A stretch of 64,000 nt of DNA from Euborellia annulipes. Taxonomy: Eukaryota; Arthropoda; Insecta; Dermaptera; Anisolabididae. The notes beneath the pieces are model-generated. The model was not told the origin of the DNA. It saw nothing but the letters and a program-made list of their open reading frames with translations, and ran no database searches. Location: assembly GCA_023213315.1 (NCBI GenBank), contig JAKCPI010000332.1, positions 124,001-188,000 on the forward strand. The letters run 5' to 3'. The translations under genes were made by a program, and so were the position numbers. Shown here piece after piece: positions 1 through 11,119 of this stretch; the stretch's first letter is position 1; the number at the start of each line of letters is the position of its first letter.

Positions 1-638
1 AAAAGAATAAATAAATATTTATCATCATTAAATTTGCTTATCACTCTTTTTTTCTCTCTCTTCTGATAAGCAACGATGAATATCATAAGGTGAAGAAGAA
101 GCAGAAGAGCCGGATGTCTCTTATCTATTAAAACCCCATCTAAGAAGAGATCAGCGCTGAGCAATCGATTATCAATGGCGAATGACGTCATATCTATTAA
201 TTAACTTGTCATCAACTAATATGTAACCTTGAGGTGCTTGCTTTATGATCTAAGGCCCAGCCAGGTTCGTTCGCTTCTCGTACGTAGACTAGCTGCACAA
301 ACCGATTCGTTATTTTTTTTTCTAATTAGGAATCTCCTCTTTTTTTTTCTTCTTCTTCAACCCTTAACGATGTCAACTTCTCGAAACTATTTTAATGAAT
401 AACACACACGACGTTAAAGGGAAAATATGAATGACGAATGAATATAAAATTTCGTAATAATTAAGGGAGTAAAACTAAATTAGAAACTGCTTGTGACGTT
501 TTTTTTTTATTGATTTATAGACTAACATTTGACGTTGGCTGCATATCTATCAAGAGACTAGACGAAATTTTTATTTTATAAAAAAAAATTAATGAAAAAA
601 GAATCATGTAGAGTGAGTGCTAAAATTAAACCACCCCC
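1..638. other. AT-rich non-coding stretch
   Basis: No ORF, repeat end or RNA gene recognised. It holds poly-T runs, short TTC tracts and one palindromic TGACGTCA octamer at 183-190. Confidence 0.5.
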
Positions 639-649
639 AATTTAATGTA

Positions 650-825
650 GGGAGTCGTGGCTCAATAGGAAGACATTAGCTTCTCGCACCGGAGTCCCGG
701 GTTCTCTTCCCGTCACAAGCGAGAAAAATTTATTTCATTTGATTTGAATACAAATCATTTGAAATAAATAGGGATGGGGTCTAAATGGCCTTAGATGCCG
801 AAAAGATCTTAAAAAAAAAAAAAAA
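650..825 (+). mobile_element. tRNA-derived SINE (family 1) with 11-bp target duplication
   Basis: A tRNA-like head starts GGAGTCGTGGCTCAATAGG (box A-like) and has a box B-like GGGTTCTCTTCCC. The tail carries TAAATGGCCTTAGATGCCG and ends in a poly-A run. The 11-mer AATTTAATGTA flanks it exactly at 639-649 and 826-836, so the boundaries are firm. The box B is mutated, so it is not a working tRNA gene. The tail motif recurs in the other SINE families of this window. Confidence 0.88.
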
Positions 826-873
826 AATTTAATGTATGGTATGTTTTCGCTCAGGGGCCCGCATCTGGGGGTA

Positions 874-1079
874 CAGTGAGGGACAATATTAAGTCCCACC
901 CATGCGTTTTCTACTTGTGATTATTTCATTGTTTTTAAAAAAATATATATTTTTTAATGGAAATTTTCATTGTTCAAACCTAGAAAATTTCCAATAAAGA
1001 TTTTCATTTTATTTTATAAAAACAATGAAATAATCACAAGTAGAAAACGGTTGGGTGGGACTTAATATTGTCCTCACTG
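874..1079. mobile_element. Tc1/mariner-like MITE, 206 bp
   Basis: Terminal inverted repeats begin CAGTGAGG at the left and end CCTCACTG at the right, and extend about 60 bp. TA flanks both sides (872-873 and 1080-1081). CAGTG ends with TA duplications are typical of Tc1/mariner. There is no coding capacity. The ends resemble those of the element at 55954-56405. Confidence 0.88.
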
Positions 1080-1330
1080 TACGTGGATGGCGAGGCGACC
1101 ACGAGCTGGGACAGGCAGTCCTTCAGTTCTTTGTATGTCTATCTTTTCAACAGGCGTCAGACTGTGCAACGGGCCGGCCTGTCCTATTTCTTCCGGTCGC
1201 AAAAAGGAATGATAGGGTTGGAGGGAAAAGAGCGTTGTTCCCGCATCGCGGGAATGAGGGAATAAGTTTTTGTGGCTGTTTATATTTGTCAACTAAGTAT
1301 TGTATAGTCGGAGTCAAAAAAATAGTCAAA

Positions 1331-1507
1331 TTTATTTGATTAAAGTCGTACCAGAATGACGTTTCGGGCCATCTTCAGAGCCGGTTGGCGAGAATAAATC
1401 TTCGTTCATGCGAATGTTTGACGGTGAAATTTTATTCTCATTCTCGTCTCTCTGAAGATGGCCTAGACAAGGAACCGGAACGTTAGCCTGACATGGCTTT
1501 AATAAAA
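1331..1507. repeat. Inverted repeat with hammerhead-like motifs
   Basis: The left arm carries TGACGTTTCGGGCC..CATCTTCAGAG and the right arm the reverse-complement type CTCTGAAGATGGCC, ending in a degenerate CCGGAACGTT. Both face away from a ~90-bp centre. The layout matches other loci in this window and suggests a Penelope-like-element relic (inference). Confidence 0.6.
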
Positions 1508-1661
1508 AAAATATATGAAATTCGTGATTCATTCATAGATAATTTTCAATAAAACTTCCCTTTTTTTTTTATATAAAAAATAATGAAATAATCGCACTGA
1601 TATTATGACACTAGCTGTAAGACTTACTACAAGGCCACAAGTTATTTTGGGCAGCCGTTTT

Positions 1662-1848
1662 TTATTTAAACTCTCACACACTTTTTTCCAATTCGCATTC
1701 ACACTCACACACACATACACACAGTCTTTTCGGCATCTTAGGCCATAAAAGACTTTATACGATACATAATATTAACATTATTATTAATATACATATTGGA
1801 GGTCCAGGCATTCTTATTTAAGCCATTAGGTATCAGATACGTAGGGCT
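1662..1848 (-). mobile_element. SINE family 3 copy, head missing
   Basis: It reads on the minus strand. The sequence includes ACACAGTCTTTTCGGC, the shared tail motif (as its complement) and GGTCCAGGCATTC, then the part matching the family's small AAGCCAT..ATGGCTT hairpin. The tRNA-like head is absent. It lies in inverted orientation to the copy at 2171-2272, on the other side of a palindrome. Confidence 0.7.
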
Positions 1849-1871
1849 TATAGCTGGTAATTCAATCAGGA

Positions 1872-2170
1872 TAGGTGAAAAGATGGAGAAGAAAATTTTT
1901 TTTATTATTATTATTCCCATTATGTTGACGTTTCGATCCCGGTTGGGATCATCCGCAGAACAAATGGGTGTTAAATATGTGTATATAATGTATACATAAT
2001 TAAATCATATATCATAGAACTTGAAGAGATAATATGAATATAAATAAATTATATAACACCCATTTGTTCTGAGGATGATCCCAACCGGGATCGAAACGTC
2101 AACATAATGGGAATAATAAAAATAATGAAATACAACTAGCTGTGAATTTTCTTCTTCTTCTTTTCACCTA
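1872..2170. repeat. Palindrome with two hammerhead-like motifs
   Basis: Arms of about 100 bp (1872-1971 and 2055-2170) surround an AT-rich loop. The right arm reads CTGAGGATGATCCC, a loop, then GGGATCGAAACGTC (2069-2100). This is a hammerhead-type core with a 6-bp stem II, but with one extra T before the stem. The left arm carries its complement. SINE-3 fragments lie on both sides. Confidence 0.7.
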
Positions 2171-2272
2171 TCCATTAGGTATTCAAATGTCAAATAGTAC
2201 AAAGTCTTATATGGCCTAAGTTGCCGAAAAGACTGTGTGCATATGTGTGTGAGTGTGAATGTGAAAAAAAAA
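2171..2272 (+). mobile_element. SINE family 3 copy, 3' part
   Basis: It contains AAAGTCTTATATGGCCTAAG, TTGCCGAAAAGACTGTGTG, a (GTGTGA)-type tract and a poly-A run. The 5' head is missing. Confidence 0.7.
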
Positions 2273-2670
2273 ATTATCATTGTAATATTTGGAACAAAAA
2301 TGTCAATTGAATTATGTTATTTGGCTTTTTTACATAAAATTGATAGCTACACCAAATATGAGAGGAAATATAATGTTACAGGAAATGAAATTTTATATCA
2401 CCATCAAAATTAATATGATAATCAATTTTGGAGGTCCCGATATCTGACGGGGCCCTAGTGCGCCTGATTCAAGCTGTCACTAAATCGTTAGCTAGAGCGC
2501 ATTCTCTAATTTATTTATTTTCTTTGACATTTTTTTTTTTTTCTAATTTCATCAACAAACAAAAAAAATAAATTTCTCTCTCTAAATCAATATTTCATGT
2601 TATTCACTTGACGTCATATCCTGTATATACATATATTCTTTGAGAAAAAATTCTTTACATTTGCAAAGGA
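2273..2670. other. Unannotated AT-rich stretch
   Basis: No gene or element end recognised. One TGACGTCA octamer lies at 2609-2616. Confidence 0.5.
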
Positions 2671-4345
2671 GTCATTCCACGTCAAATCAACCAAAAAAAT
2701 CAAAAATTTTCACCCATAATCTCACATTTTTATGAAACTTGGTATGTTTGTTCTATATATATAGATAAGTAACAGCACCAAATTTCAATTTTTTATCTCA
2801 CTTAGTTTTCGAGTTATAGCTCTTTAAAGTTTTGATTTTTTCACCTTACGCGGCTTGGCTAATGCCAAACAAAATGTGACATGGAAGAGAAAATAATTTC
2901 TCATTTGCTTATTTGACACCCAATCTTGATGAAATTTTTTTGGTAGATTCTTTAAACAATAAGGAATTAGAAAAAAAATATATCACGAATCTAAGTTAAT
3001 CCTAAAATATAAAAAAAAATTCATATTGTTGATTTTTTTTTAGTTGTGAAAACGCAAACATGCTTTAGCGCTAAAGCCAATATCTCCAAAAGGGAATGAG
3101 ATATTCAAGAAATTTTTTTTTTCTAAATAATCTGCATGAAATGGGCTTTAATTTAGTAAAATAAAAATTTTGTGTATTTTGTTCCCTCTATTTCTAAAGT
3201 CCATTGAAAGTTTCAATATATAGTTTTACATGTTAAAAAAGGTTCCAAGGCCAAAATGAAAATATACATTTTAAAGAGCATGTAAAAAATAATTGATTTA
3301 TGAATTTTAATAAAAATCGTTGCAGCATATTTTGAGAAAATTGGAAAAAACTGAAAAAGTACATCAGTAAAGTACTAGTACTTTTTGGCCGATTTTGTTC
3401 ATAAGCTTATTTTGAGTGTCTGGGAGAGTACCAAACTTAAATATAAAATTTCAACCTCCTAGCTCAATTCTTTCATGCTTTCAATTGAATTGATTGTGTT
3501 TTCGTCTGTGTTCAGTTTTAAGCACACACACACAGTGTCCATTTGAAATCATGAAAGGATTGAGCTAGGAGGTTGAAATTTTATATTTAAGTTAGGTACC
3601 CTCCCCGACACTCAAAATAAGCTTATGAACAAAATCGGCCAAAAAGTACTAGTTCTTTACTGATGTACTTTTTCAGTTTTTTCCAATTTTCTCAAAATAT
3701 GCTGCAACGATTTTTATTAAAATTCATAAATCAATTATTTTTTACATGCTCTTTAAAATGTATATTTTCATTTTGGCCTTGGAACCTTTTTAACATGTAA
3801 AACTATATATTGAAACTTTCAATGGACTTTAGAAATAGAGGGAACAAAATACACAAAATTTTTATTTTACTAAATTAAAGCCCATTTCATGCAGATTATT
3901 TAGAAAAAAAAATTTCTTGAATATCTCATTCCCTTTTGGAGATATTGGCTTTAGCGCTAAAGCATGTTTGCGTTTTCACAACTAAAAAAAAATCAACAAT
4001 ATGAATTTTTTTTTATATTTTAGGATTAACTTAGATTCGTGATATATTTTTTTTCTAATTCCTTATTGTTTAAAGAATCTACCAAAAAAATTTCATCAAG
4101 ATTGGGTGTCAAATAAGCAAATGAGAAATTATTTTCTCTTCCATGTCTCATTTTGTTTGGCATTAGCCAAGCCGCGTAAGGTGAAAAAATCAAAACTTTA
4201 AAGAGCTATAACTCGAAAACTAAGTGAGATAAAAAATTGAAATTTGGTGCTGTTACTTATCTATATATATAGAACAAACATACCAAGTTTCATAAAAATC
4301 TGAGATTATGGGTGAAATGGCCTGGTTGAACTGACGTGGAATGAC
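2671..4345. mobile_element. Giant foldback (palindromic) element, ~1.7 kb
   Basis: The left arm (2671 to about 3484) and right arm (about 3541-4345) are near-perfect reverse complements of roughly 800 bp. They begin GTCATTCCACGTCAA and end TGACGTGGAATGAC. The inner part of each arm (about 3250-3490 and 3541-3775) matches the core of the HER family, including GTAAAGTACTAGTACT. The centre is a short spacer with (CA)n. There is no long ORF. CAAAGG lies one base outside each end and may be a 6-bp target duplication. The high arm identity suggests recent formation or gene conversion. Confidence 0.88.
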
Positions 4346-4582
4346 CCAAAGGTCAAATTCATTTTAAATATTTAAATTTTATTTTTTTCTCTCTCTCTTT
4401 CTCTATCACTGTTTTTGATTCAAATTCAAATTCCTTGAGCTTTCTAAATTTATTTCTCTTTCAAGGTCACGGTTTTGTGTAATTAAAAATTTAAAATGCA
4501 ACGGGACTTTCCTTGACAAAAACGGAAAAATCAAAATAGAACATCTTTGTGGCTGGAGTGAAAAAAGAAAAAATTACAAGAC

Positions 4583-4872
4583 ATATGCAGCTAAAATTAT
4601 TTCTTTTATTGTGCTGTTCCAGGCTGACGTTTCGGCCGCTGGTCTAGGCCATCTTCAGAGCCGGAGGCGAGATTGAATGAAAAATTTCAGCGATACACAT
4701 TCGCATAGTCGTTCTTTCGTTGACCTTATGAGCTTTCCGTTGATGCGAATGTGTGTCGCTGGAATTTTTGATTTTCATTTAATCTCGCCTCCGGCTCTGA
4801 AGATGGCCTAGACCAGCTGCCGAAACGTCAGCCTGGAACGGCAAAATAAAAGAAATAATTTTGGCTGCATAT
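4583..4872. repeat. Palindrome with two hammerhead-like motifs
   Basis: Arms of ~130 bp start ATATGCAGCTAAAATTATTT and end with the complement. Each arm carries GGCTGACGTTTCGG..CATCTTCAGAG or its complement (CTGAAGATGGC at 4797, CCGAAACGTC after it). A related partial copy lies at 40531-40812. Confidence 0.75.
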
Positions 4873-4873
4873 T

Positions 4874-5110
4874 AGGAACCGACCGAATATTCGGTTTCGG
4901 CCAAAAATCAGCCGAAACCTGAGTCTGTAGAGATGGGATAAGACTCGCACGCAAAAAAAAGGTCAAATGATTTGCATGAAAAAAAATTCCCGCAAGGCGG
5001 TAAAAGGCCCGGAAAAATTTTTCCCTCCCTAAAAAAAAAAAAAAACGGTAAAATGATATGAATTTTGTATAGGAAATGCAAGTTTCGGTTACAGTTTCGG
5101 CCGAAATACT
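4874..5110. mobile_element. hAT-like element fragment, left end
   Basis: It starts TAGGAACCGACCGAATATTC, as does the complete element at 57604-58005, and carries the same GTTTCGG-rich subterminal repeats. The right end and 8-bp duplication are not visible. Confidence 0.6.
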
Positions 5111-5120
5111 TTTGTAAAAA

Positions 5121-5220
5121 TGCGATTTTAATTTCCTTAATCAAATAATTTTTTGGAAATTTTCAGTTAAACTCCTTCGCAAAAAAAAGTTTCACTTGCA
5201 TCGTGGTTTCATAAAACCAA
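5121..5220 (+). repeat. Dispersed repeat shared with 54373-54470
   Basis: The segment with TTTCAGTTAAAC and GATGCAAGTGAAAC-type sequence (as complement) occurs again on the minus strand near 54.4 kb. No element ends were identified. Confidence 0.6.
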
Positions 5221-6065
5221 TGAAACAATTTTTTTTTTGCATTGAGGAACTGCTGCACTCTGAAATTCGGACATTACACCGTTTAACTACCTTAATTTAC
5301 TATCCAAAAAGGGAAAAATAGTTTACTTTTAGTCTTGGCCCACTTTTGCTTTGAACCACTCAGTTTTCAAAACATTTGCTTTATTAAATAGAATAGAATG
5401 AACGTAAGGAAGGGCGTTTATAGGGAGGAGGCCTTAGGTGGGAGTGAAGGCCGTCGTAGTCGGTGGTGCATCTTTTTTTTTTTTTTAATAATAGCTTAAC
5501 ATAATAAAGCATAGCATATAATGTTGTGTAAGAGCCTCCACGAGCGGATATCCGTTGCTCTGCTCGGTTCCTTCAAGGTGCTCCCCCCCCCCCCTCCTAC
5601 TACCTGCTTCCGGCCTCCAAGGGAAACAAACAAACTTCCGCTACTTCAAAAAAAAAAAACCTCTACTCTCTCTGATTTTAAAATATTTAACCAGAGACAA
5701 TAAATTGAAATTTTCAAAGATTAACTAATAAATCTTTTTTTTTTTTTTTGTTTGTAAATATATAATTGAAGCCTATAACTCTTTTAATTTAAAAGCAATT
5801 AATTTTTAGTTAGTATTTATTTTTTTCTCTGCTTCTTAACCTTGAACAAGAAACAAGTTGCGAACGCCAGCCAGCCAGCCACTTCCTAGTCAGAGAGGGG
5901 GAAGGAAAAGAGAAGAGAAGAGGCGCTGGACCAGCACACGTGCTGAGGCCTAGCGCTTGGAGAGGTTGCCTACCTGTTGATAACAAGTGCTCAGAGGGAG
6001 AGAATTAATAAAGAAATCCATCTCTAGAGAGTAAATAATCTTTTCTTGAGTTCAAATATCAAGTT
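5221..6065. other. Mostly unique stretch with GC-richer patches
   Basis: No gene recognised. A poly-C run lies at about 5581-5594. A patch at 5521-5640 has a short open frame without recognisable domains. A GC-richer block at 5860-6000 (CCAGCCAGCC, GA-rich, TTGATAACAA) could be regulatory or transcribed, but nothing decides this. Confidence 0.35.
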
Positions 6066-6760
6066 AAAAAAAATCTGGTGTGACTGGCGCACAGCACACA
6101 ACTTTCTCTTACCTTCCGTAATCGAAAGTTGTGTACTGTGCTTGTCTCACCAGATTTTTTGTGTCGACATGTATTTAGTTTCCGACAGTACGGTACATTC
6201 GATTTTCAAGATGTAAAATTTATAAGTATGGCAAAATATTTATATTTTGTTACCATAGCAACCATAGGAGAAATTCCTATCTTTCCTATGAAGAACAAGA
6301 GTAAAGTGGTCTTCAGAAGATTTCAATCACAAAATGAGAATATACATTTTATAGAGAATCTAAAAAATAATTGATTTTTTGAATTTTAAAAAAAATCGTT
6401 GGAGCAAATTTTGAGAAAATCGAAAAAAACTGAAAAAGTGCATCAGTAAAGTACTAGTACTCTTTGGCTGATTTTGTTCAAAAGCTTCGTGTCACGTCCC
6501 ATGGGGGTGCCTAACTTAAATATAAAATTTCAACTTTCTAGCTCTTTTTGTTCTTGAGATATTTTGTTCACAGACACACACACAGACACACACACAGACA
6601 CACAGACAGACAGACAGACCATGTCGCGAAAACCATTTTTTTGGATTCAGGGGACCTCAAAACGTGTATATCCATCAAAATCTCGACATCGAATTTTTGA
6701 CATGAAACCAATACTTTCTCTCTCTATATATTAACATATATATAGAGGTACGAGAAAGTA
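6066..6760 (+). mobile_element. HER repeat, full-length copy
   Basis: The 5' hairpin starts AAAAAAATCTGGTGTGAC and closes near ACCAGATTTTTTG, about 95 nt. The core includes GTAAAGTACTAGTACT. Then come (CA)n/(GACA)n, CATGTCGCGAAAACCA, and a 3' hairpin of CTTTCTCTCTCTATATA pairing with the complement before GAGAAAGTA. No terminal inverted repeats and no credible ORF. Confidence 0.85.
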
Positions 6761-6903
6761 AAAAAGAGAATTTAGGGGGCATTATCCTCCCTTTTAAAAT
6801 GTATATTTTCTTTCACATTCTTTTGAAAAGATCGAATGTGTGAATTCTATAACAAATACAAAGAGATCTTTTCTTATTCAAACCATCATACAATCGTTGT
6901 TAA

Positions 6904-7482
6904 GGGGGTTCAGGAGCGACGTATAAACGTACTTAAAAAAATCTACACCATTATAAGCAATTTTTAAATGCGTTTTTTTTTAAATGAATTAAATTCATAA
7001 GAGATTATTGGGACATTAAGGACTTATTAAAAAATTATCGTAATTATTGTTTTTTTGTTATCAAGTAAATACAAATCTGTCCCAATAATCTTTAATTATT
7101 TTTTAAATTAAAAATGAATTTATTGTTATTATTAATTACATATTAATTAAGAAATTTTTAAAATAAACTTAGATGATTTATTTAAAAACCAACTGACAAA
7201 TTAGTTCAGCATTCTTGCAATAGATGGCAGGCTAGTCTAACAGACGATCCCCTAATAGCGTATATCTGTCCTATATTTATACATTTTTATGCTTTTATAA
7301 AAGATACATAATATATAATAACATTTATAAAGTATTTATTGTTAAAAGATCAATGAAAATCAACCAAATGCATTAAATATTATTAGCTACCATTCTGACA
7401 TCTCTTGGCAAATGTTTGAATTACTTGATTTTTTGGGCATACTTTTATGACACACAACGCCCTCTAATCGGGAAAAACATGT
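6904..7482 (+). mobile_element. TTAA-flanked element, family R, right end lost
   Basis: It starts GGGGGTTCAGGAGCGACG directly after TTAA (6900-6903). The body (AGATGGCAGGCTAGTCTAAC, GACACACAACGCC) matches the copies at 13.7, 48.6, 52.2 and 63.7 kb. The right end breaks off near GGGAAAAACATG. Confidence 0.75.
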
Positions 7483-7497
7483 GTGCATTTATTATTT

Positions 7498-7750
7498 GGA
7501 TCCTGTTACGCATTAGTGTGTCAAGCGCCGGCTACCGAGTTTTGAGAAAATTAACATTCAAGTTTTTTGTTTTCATTGGATTATATATAATTTTTTTTTG
7601 TCTATTGTGCAAGTAATATTAAATATAAATTTTTTAGGACATATTTCATAAAAAATACTATTAATTATAGCATTTGAAACAATATTCCGTGCTTAACTCA
7701 ATTTTTAATTTTTTTTTTCGCGCTTGACACACTAATGCATAACAGGGTCC
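7498..7750. mobile_element. MITE with GGACCCTGTTACGCATTAG ends
   Basis: The inverted repeats begin GGATCCTGTTACGCATTAG and end CTAATGCATAACAGGGTCC, about 34 bp. The AT-rich body matches 10318-10657. Similar ATTTATT/ATTTAAT flanks are seen, but the duplication is unclear, so the superfamily is unassigned. Confidence 0.8.
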
Positions 7751-7779
7751 ATTTAATACCAAGTTTCAACTAGCCTACA

Positions 7780-7936
7780 AATAGAAATGCCTGACCCCAC
7801 AATAGATATATTCTCTACAACGGTTATCGTCAAAGTCTTATATGGCCTAAGCTGCCGAAAAGACTGTGTGAATGTGAGTGTGAATGTGAGTCAGAATGAG
7901 AAAAAAGTGTGAATGTTTTAAAAAAAAAAAAAAAAA
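7780..7936 (+). mobile_element. SINE family 3, 5'-truncated, with 11-bp target duplication
   Basis: ACTAGCCTACA flanks it exactly at 7769-7779 and 7937-7947. It holds the family's tail (ATGGCCTAAGCTGCCG, AAAAGACTGTGTGAATG) and a poly-A tract. The tRNA-like head is missing, as expected for incomplete reverse transcription. Confidence 0.9.
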
Positions 7937-7947
7937 ACTAGCCTACA

Positions 7948-8456
7948 GTCGAAAGTTTAAGCCTTCTGTATTTGCTTGTCACAAAAATTATGTGAATGTA
8001 AAAGGAAGTAACAAATCCAATTTCATTTTTAAAATCAATAAATCAGAATATGTATACAGGAAAGTAAAAAGGAAATAAATCCCTATAATTATAAAATACT
8101 TGGAATATAAAAAAAAGAACCTTGAACAGAGAGGGAAATTCTAAAAAAAAAAAAAAATATGAAATGAAATCATCACTTACTTAAGAAGAAGAAGAAGAAG
8201 AGGAGGACGAGGAGGAGTATAATTAATGAAGCATACCTGGAACAAAAGAAAAAAATAAATAAATTAATAATTTTTTCAATAATTTGATTGATAATTTCAT
8301 ATGCCTTCAGGACGGTCAACAAATTCTAAAATTGATTTTATCTAAATGTTCAAAATTTAAAACTCAAATATGGACAAAGTTATGCATGAAGGAACCAAGC
8401 GCTATTAACCTAAATCTGAGATAAAGGGCATTTCATTTGCACAATTATAAACAAAC
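7948..8456. other. Unannotated stretch with (GAA)n
   Basis: No element ends found. A GAA/GGA microsatellite lies at about 8183-8216. Confidence 0.45.
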
Positions 8457-8650
8457 CAGGGCCGGATCTAGGAGGGGGAGTAGGTGCATGTGCCCCGGGC
8501 GGCAGATATCAGGGGGCGGCAATTAAAGAAAGATTTACTAAAAAAAAAAAGATAAAATGATATGAATTTTATATTGAAAATTTTAAGGATGGGGCGGCAA
8601 ATTAAATTTTGCCCCCCCCCCCTCTAAAAAATCTCCTAGTTCCGGACCTG
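8457..8650. mobile_element. hAT-like MITE, 194 bp
   Basis: It begins CAGGGCCGGATCTAGGAG and ends CTCCTAGTTCCGGACCTG. The 8-bp flanks AAACAAAC (8449-8456) and AAATAAAC (8651-8658) differ at one base. CAGGGCCGG-type ends plus 8-bp duplications are typical of hAT elements. Confidence 0.85.
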
Positions 8651-8933
8651 AAATAAACCAAATGACAATGACTTTTTTTATTGTTTTATACAAAAAATGT
8701 TGTGATTTAAATAAAGAGGTAGATCTTCTTTTTCCCTACAAGATGGTGGTCTTATCTCAATTTCGATCATAATGGCGCTTAGTTCATTTACGCATAATAT
8801 CGTCAATTTTCTTTTAACACTCACACTTTTTACCCATTCACACACACACATTCACACAGTCTTTTCGGCAACTTGGGCCATTTAAGACTTTACCATAACC
8901 GTTAATTATTAATATATCTATTGGGGGTCCAGG

Positions 8934-9774
8934 TAGGGATGAAACGATACCACTGAGGTATCGATACTTTTACTCGATACCGGTATCGGTCGCAAAGTAT
9001 CGAGTACCTACTCGGTATCGATTGAAAAGTATCGATACTTACTCGTATCGGTCAATTTTTTCGTACAATTAAAGATAAGCAAAAACTTTGCAGCAAGGAG
9101 ATTAAAGAAAAAATATTTTATTTAATTTCTATTTGCTGACGTTTCGGTCGCCAATCACCTTCATCATCAGAGACCTCCGAGTAGCAAGTATATGATAATA
9201 TTTTTGTACATATCAAAGTAAAAATAAATTGTATATTTTTAATTGCAATGAATATTAAAATAGCTAAGTTCGTGTATAATTGACAATACTTGCCCTGATA
9301 AAGGTCGTGATTGGAGACCGAAACGTCGGCAAATAGTAAATTAAATAAAAGTTTTTTATTTAATCTCCTGGCTTCAAAGTCCCTGCGAATCTTGATTAAA
9401 TCTCCACAGCCTTAAAACATCAAGTTTTTTGAGAGAAAAAAAAAAATTACGACTAAGAAAAAATTTCAGTTTTAGAGGTGCTACCCAAAATAATAATTTT
9501 TCAAAATGTTTCCCCGTTGAACACGCAAAAAATAAAAATAACAATTCAGTAGTACAAACCATTCCACTTATTTCTATTGTCAATAAGAGCAAATGTACGT
9601 AAATGTTCTTCCTACCTAATTAATTATCGCATACGTGGACCGAGTATCGATACGAGTATTTTTGACCGATACTTACTTGCTACTCGATTCCAAAGTATCG
9701 ATTCCAAAAGTACTTGGTATCGAAAGAAGAGTATCGAGTAAGTACTTGTATTTACTCGTATCGTTTCATCCCTA
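8934..9774. mobile_element. hAT-like element, 841 bp, inserted in a SINE
   Basis: It starts TAGGGATGAAACGATAC and ends GTATCGTTTCATCCCTA. The 8-bp flanks GGTCCAGG and GGCCCAGG (one mismatch) lie within SINE sequence. Subterminal arrays of short GTATCGA-type repeats are present at both ends. It is itself interrupted by the palindrome at 9089-9375. No transposase ORF. Confidence 0.88.
9089..9375. repeat. Hammerhead-like palindrome nested in the hAT element
   Basis: The arms carry GCTGACGTTTCGGTCG and GACCGAAACGTCGGC, with CATCATCAG and CTGATAAAGGTC beside them. Both outer sides hold AATTAAATAAA-type sequence. The motif is degenerate here. Confidence 0.65.
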
Positions 9775-9909
9775 GGCCCAGGCATTTCTATATATTTAAG
9801 TCATTTGGTATCCAAATGGCTTAAATAAAATCATCGGACTGCCTGGAGTCCGAACCCGCGATCGGTATAGTAGGTAGACACGCTACCAAATACCCCAAGC
9901 CCGAAGGCT

Positions 9910-10317
9910 ATCGTCCATATTTAAAACAACAAGGTGAAATAAAGTTTGTTTGTTTGTAATTTAAAACCACATTCAGGTAGGATCTAGTTGTAACATTATA
10001 ATAATAAATAGAAATAAAAATTAAATACACTAGTTAATATATATCATTATATTAATACCTTTAATTATTATATATTGAAACATATCACCTAGTGTATTTA
10101 ATTAATTTTATCTAGCGGATTGATTTCTTAAAAGTCTTCTTATACGTACAGTGTTTGAACTAATGAAAAAATTAGATTAAAATTTTAAATAAGATAAAGT
10201 TAAACGAAACTCTAACTTTTCGGTTATTAATCGTGTCCATCATCATGTTAATTAAATTGGTAATTATTGAACACAGCAAAAAAAAAAAAAAAATACTTCT
10301 CTCTATATTTCATATAT
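9910..10317. other. AT-rich stretch with a small inverted repeat
   Basis: TTAAATACACTAG at about 10021 pairs with CTAGTGTATTTAA at about 10089. Next to it is TTGAAACATATCACC, a motif seen again at 24.65 kb. It is perhaps another retroelement relic. Nothing else recognised. Confidence 0.4.
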
Positions 10318-10657
10318 GGACTCTGTTACGCATTAGTGTGTTAAGCGCCAGCTACCGAGTTTTGAGAAAATTAACATTAAAGTTTTTTGTTTTCATTGGA
10401 TTATATATGGACCCTGTTATGCATTAGTGTGTCAAGCGCCGAAAAATTAAAAATTGAGTTAAGCACGGAATATTGTTTCAAATGCTATAATTAATAGTAT
10501 TTTTTATGAAATATGTCCTAAAAAAATTTATATTTAATGTTACTTGCACAATTGACAAAAAAAATTATATATAATTCAATGAAAACAAAAAACTTTAATG
10601 TTAATTTTCTCAAAACTCGGTAGATGGCGCTTGACACACTAATGCGTAACAGGGTCC
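10318..10657. mobile_element. GGACCC-ended MITE, nested pair
   Basis: A left part of one copy (10318-10408) is cut by a complete inverted copy (10409-10657), which begins GGACCCTGTTATGCATTAG and ends CTAATGCGTAACAGGGTCC. It is the same family as 7498-7750. Confidence 0.8.
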
Positions 10658-11119
10658 ATATAGGGTAAGAGAAATTAAAAAGCTAGAGAAATATCTCTTT
10701 CTAAATTAGAACAAAATCCACAACACACTATTGATAACAAGGATTTTGTTTTAATATTTAATGAAGCCACCGAAACGTATGTCAGTTTGTCAAGCCCCTG
10801 TTGCAAAAGGTTATTAACTCTCATCTCATCTCTTGTGGGTATATGAACCCATAAAGTATATATTTAGGACACTCGCCCCCTCCCTCCCTTTAGCATGTCA
10901 TCCTCCTAGGCAGAGTAGAAACGCTCTTGTTTTTTAAGAGGGGTTAATTCCTCTTGGCCAGAGTAATAAAAACAGCAGCACTTTGATTTACCAGCTGATC
11001 GTTTAAATAAACATTCAATGGAAGATCTTTTTTTTTCTGTTTAAACAAAGAAAAAAGGAAATTCTTTGCTGCACTAGCGGAATCGCCAGCTTTTTACTTT
11101 TGTCAATCACAGCACACTA
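10658..11119. other. Unannotated stretch
   Basis: A lone CACCGAAACGTATGTC lies near 10770. No other element end or gene seen. Confidence 0.45.

Larger units (their letters stand above)
8812..9909 (-). mobile_element. SINE family 3, nearly full, split by a hAT element
   Basis: The minus-strand tail half is at 8812-8933. The other half, 9775-9909, has the AAGCCATTTGG/CCAAATGGCTT hairpin region and the tRNA-like head (TCCGAACCCGCG box B complement). The halves are separated by the element at 8934-9774. Confidence 0.8.

Noticed and set aside
6564..6618. CRISPR-like array in GACA/CA tracts
   Set aside because: These are simple microsatellites with 2-4-bp units, not repeats separated by unique spacers.
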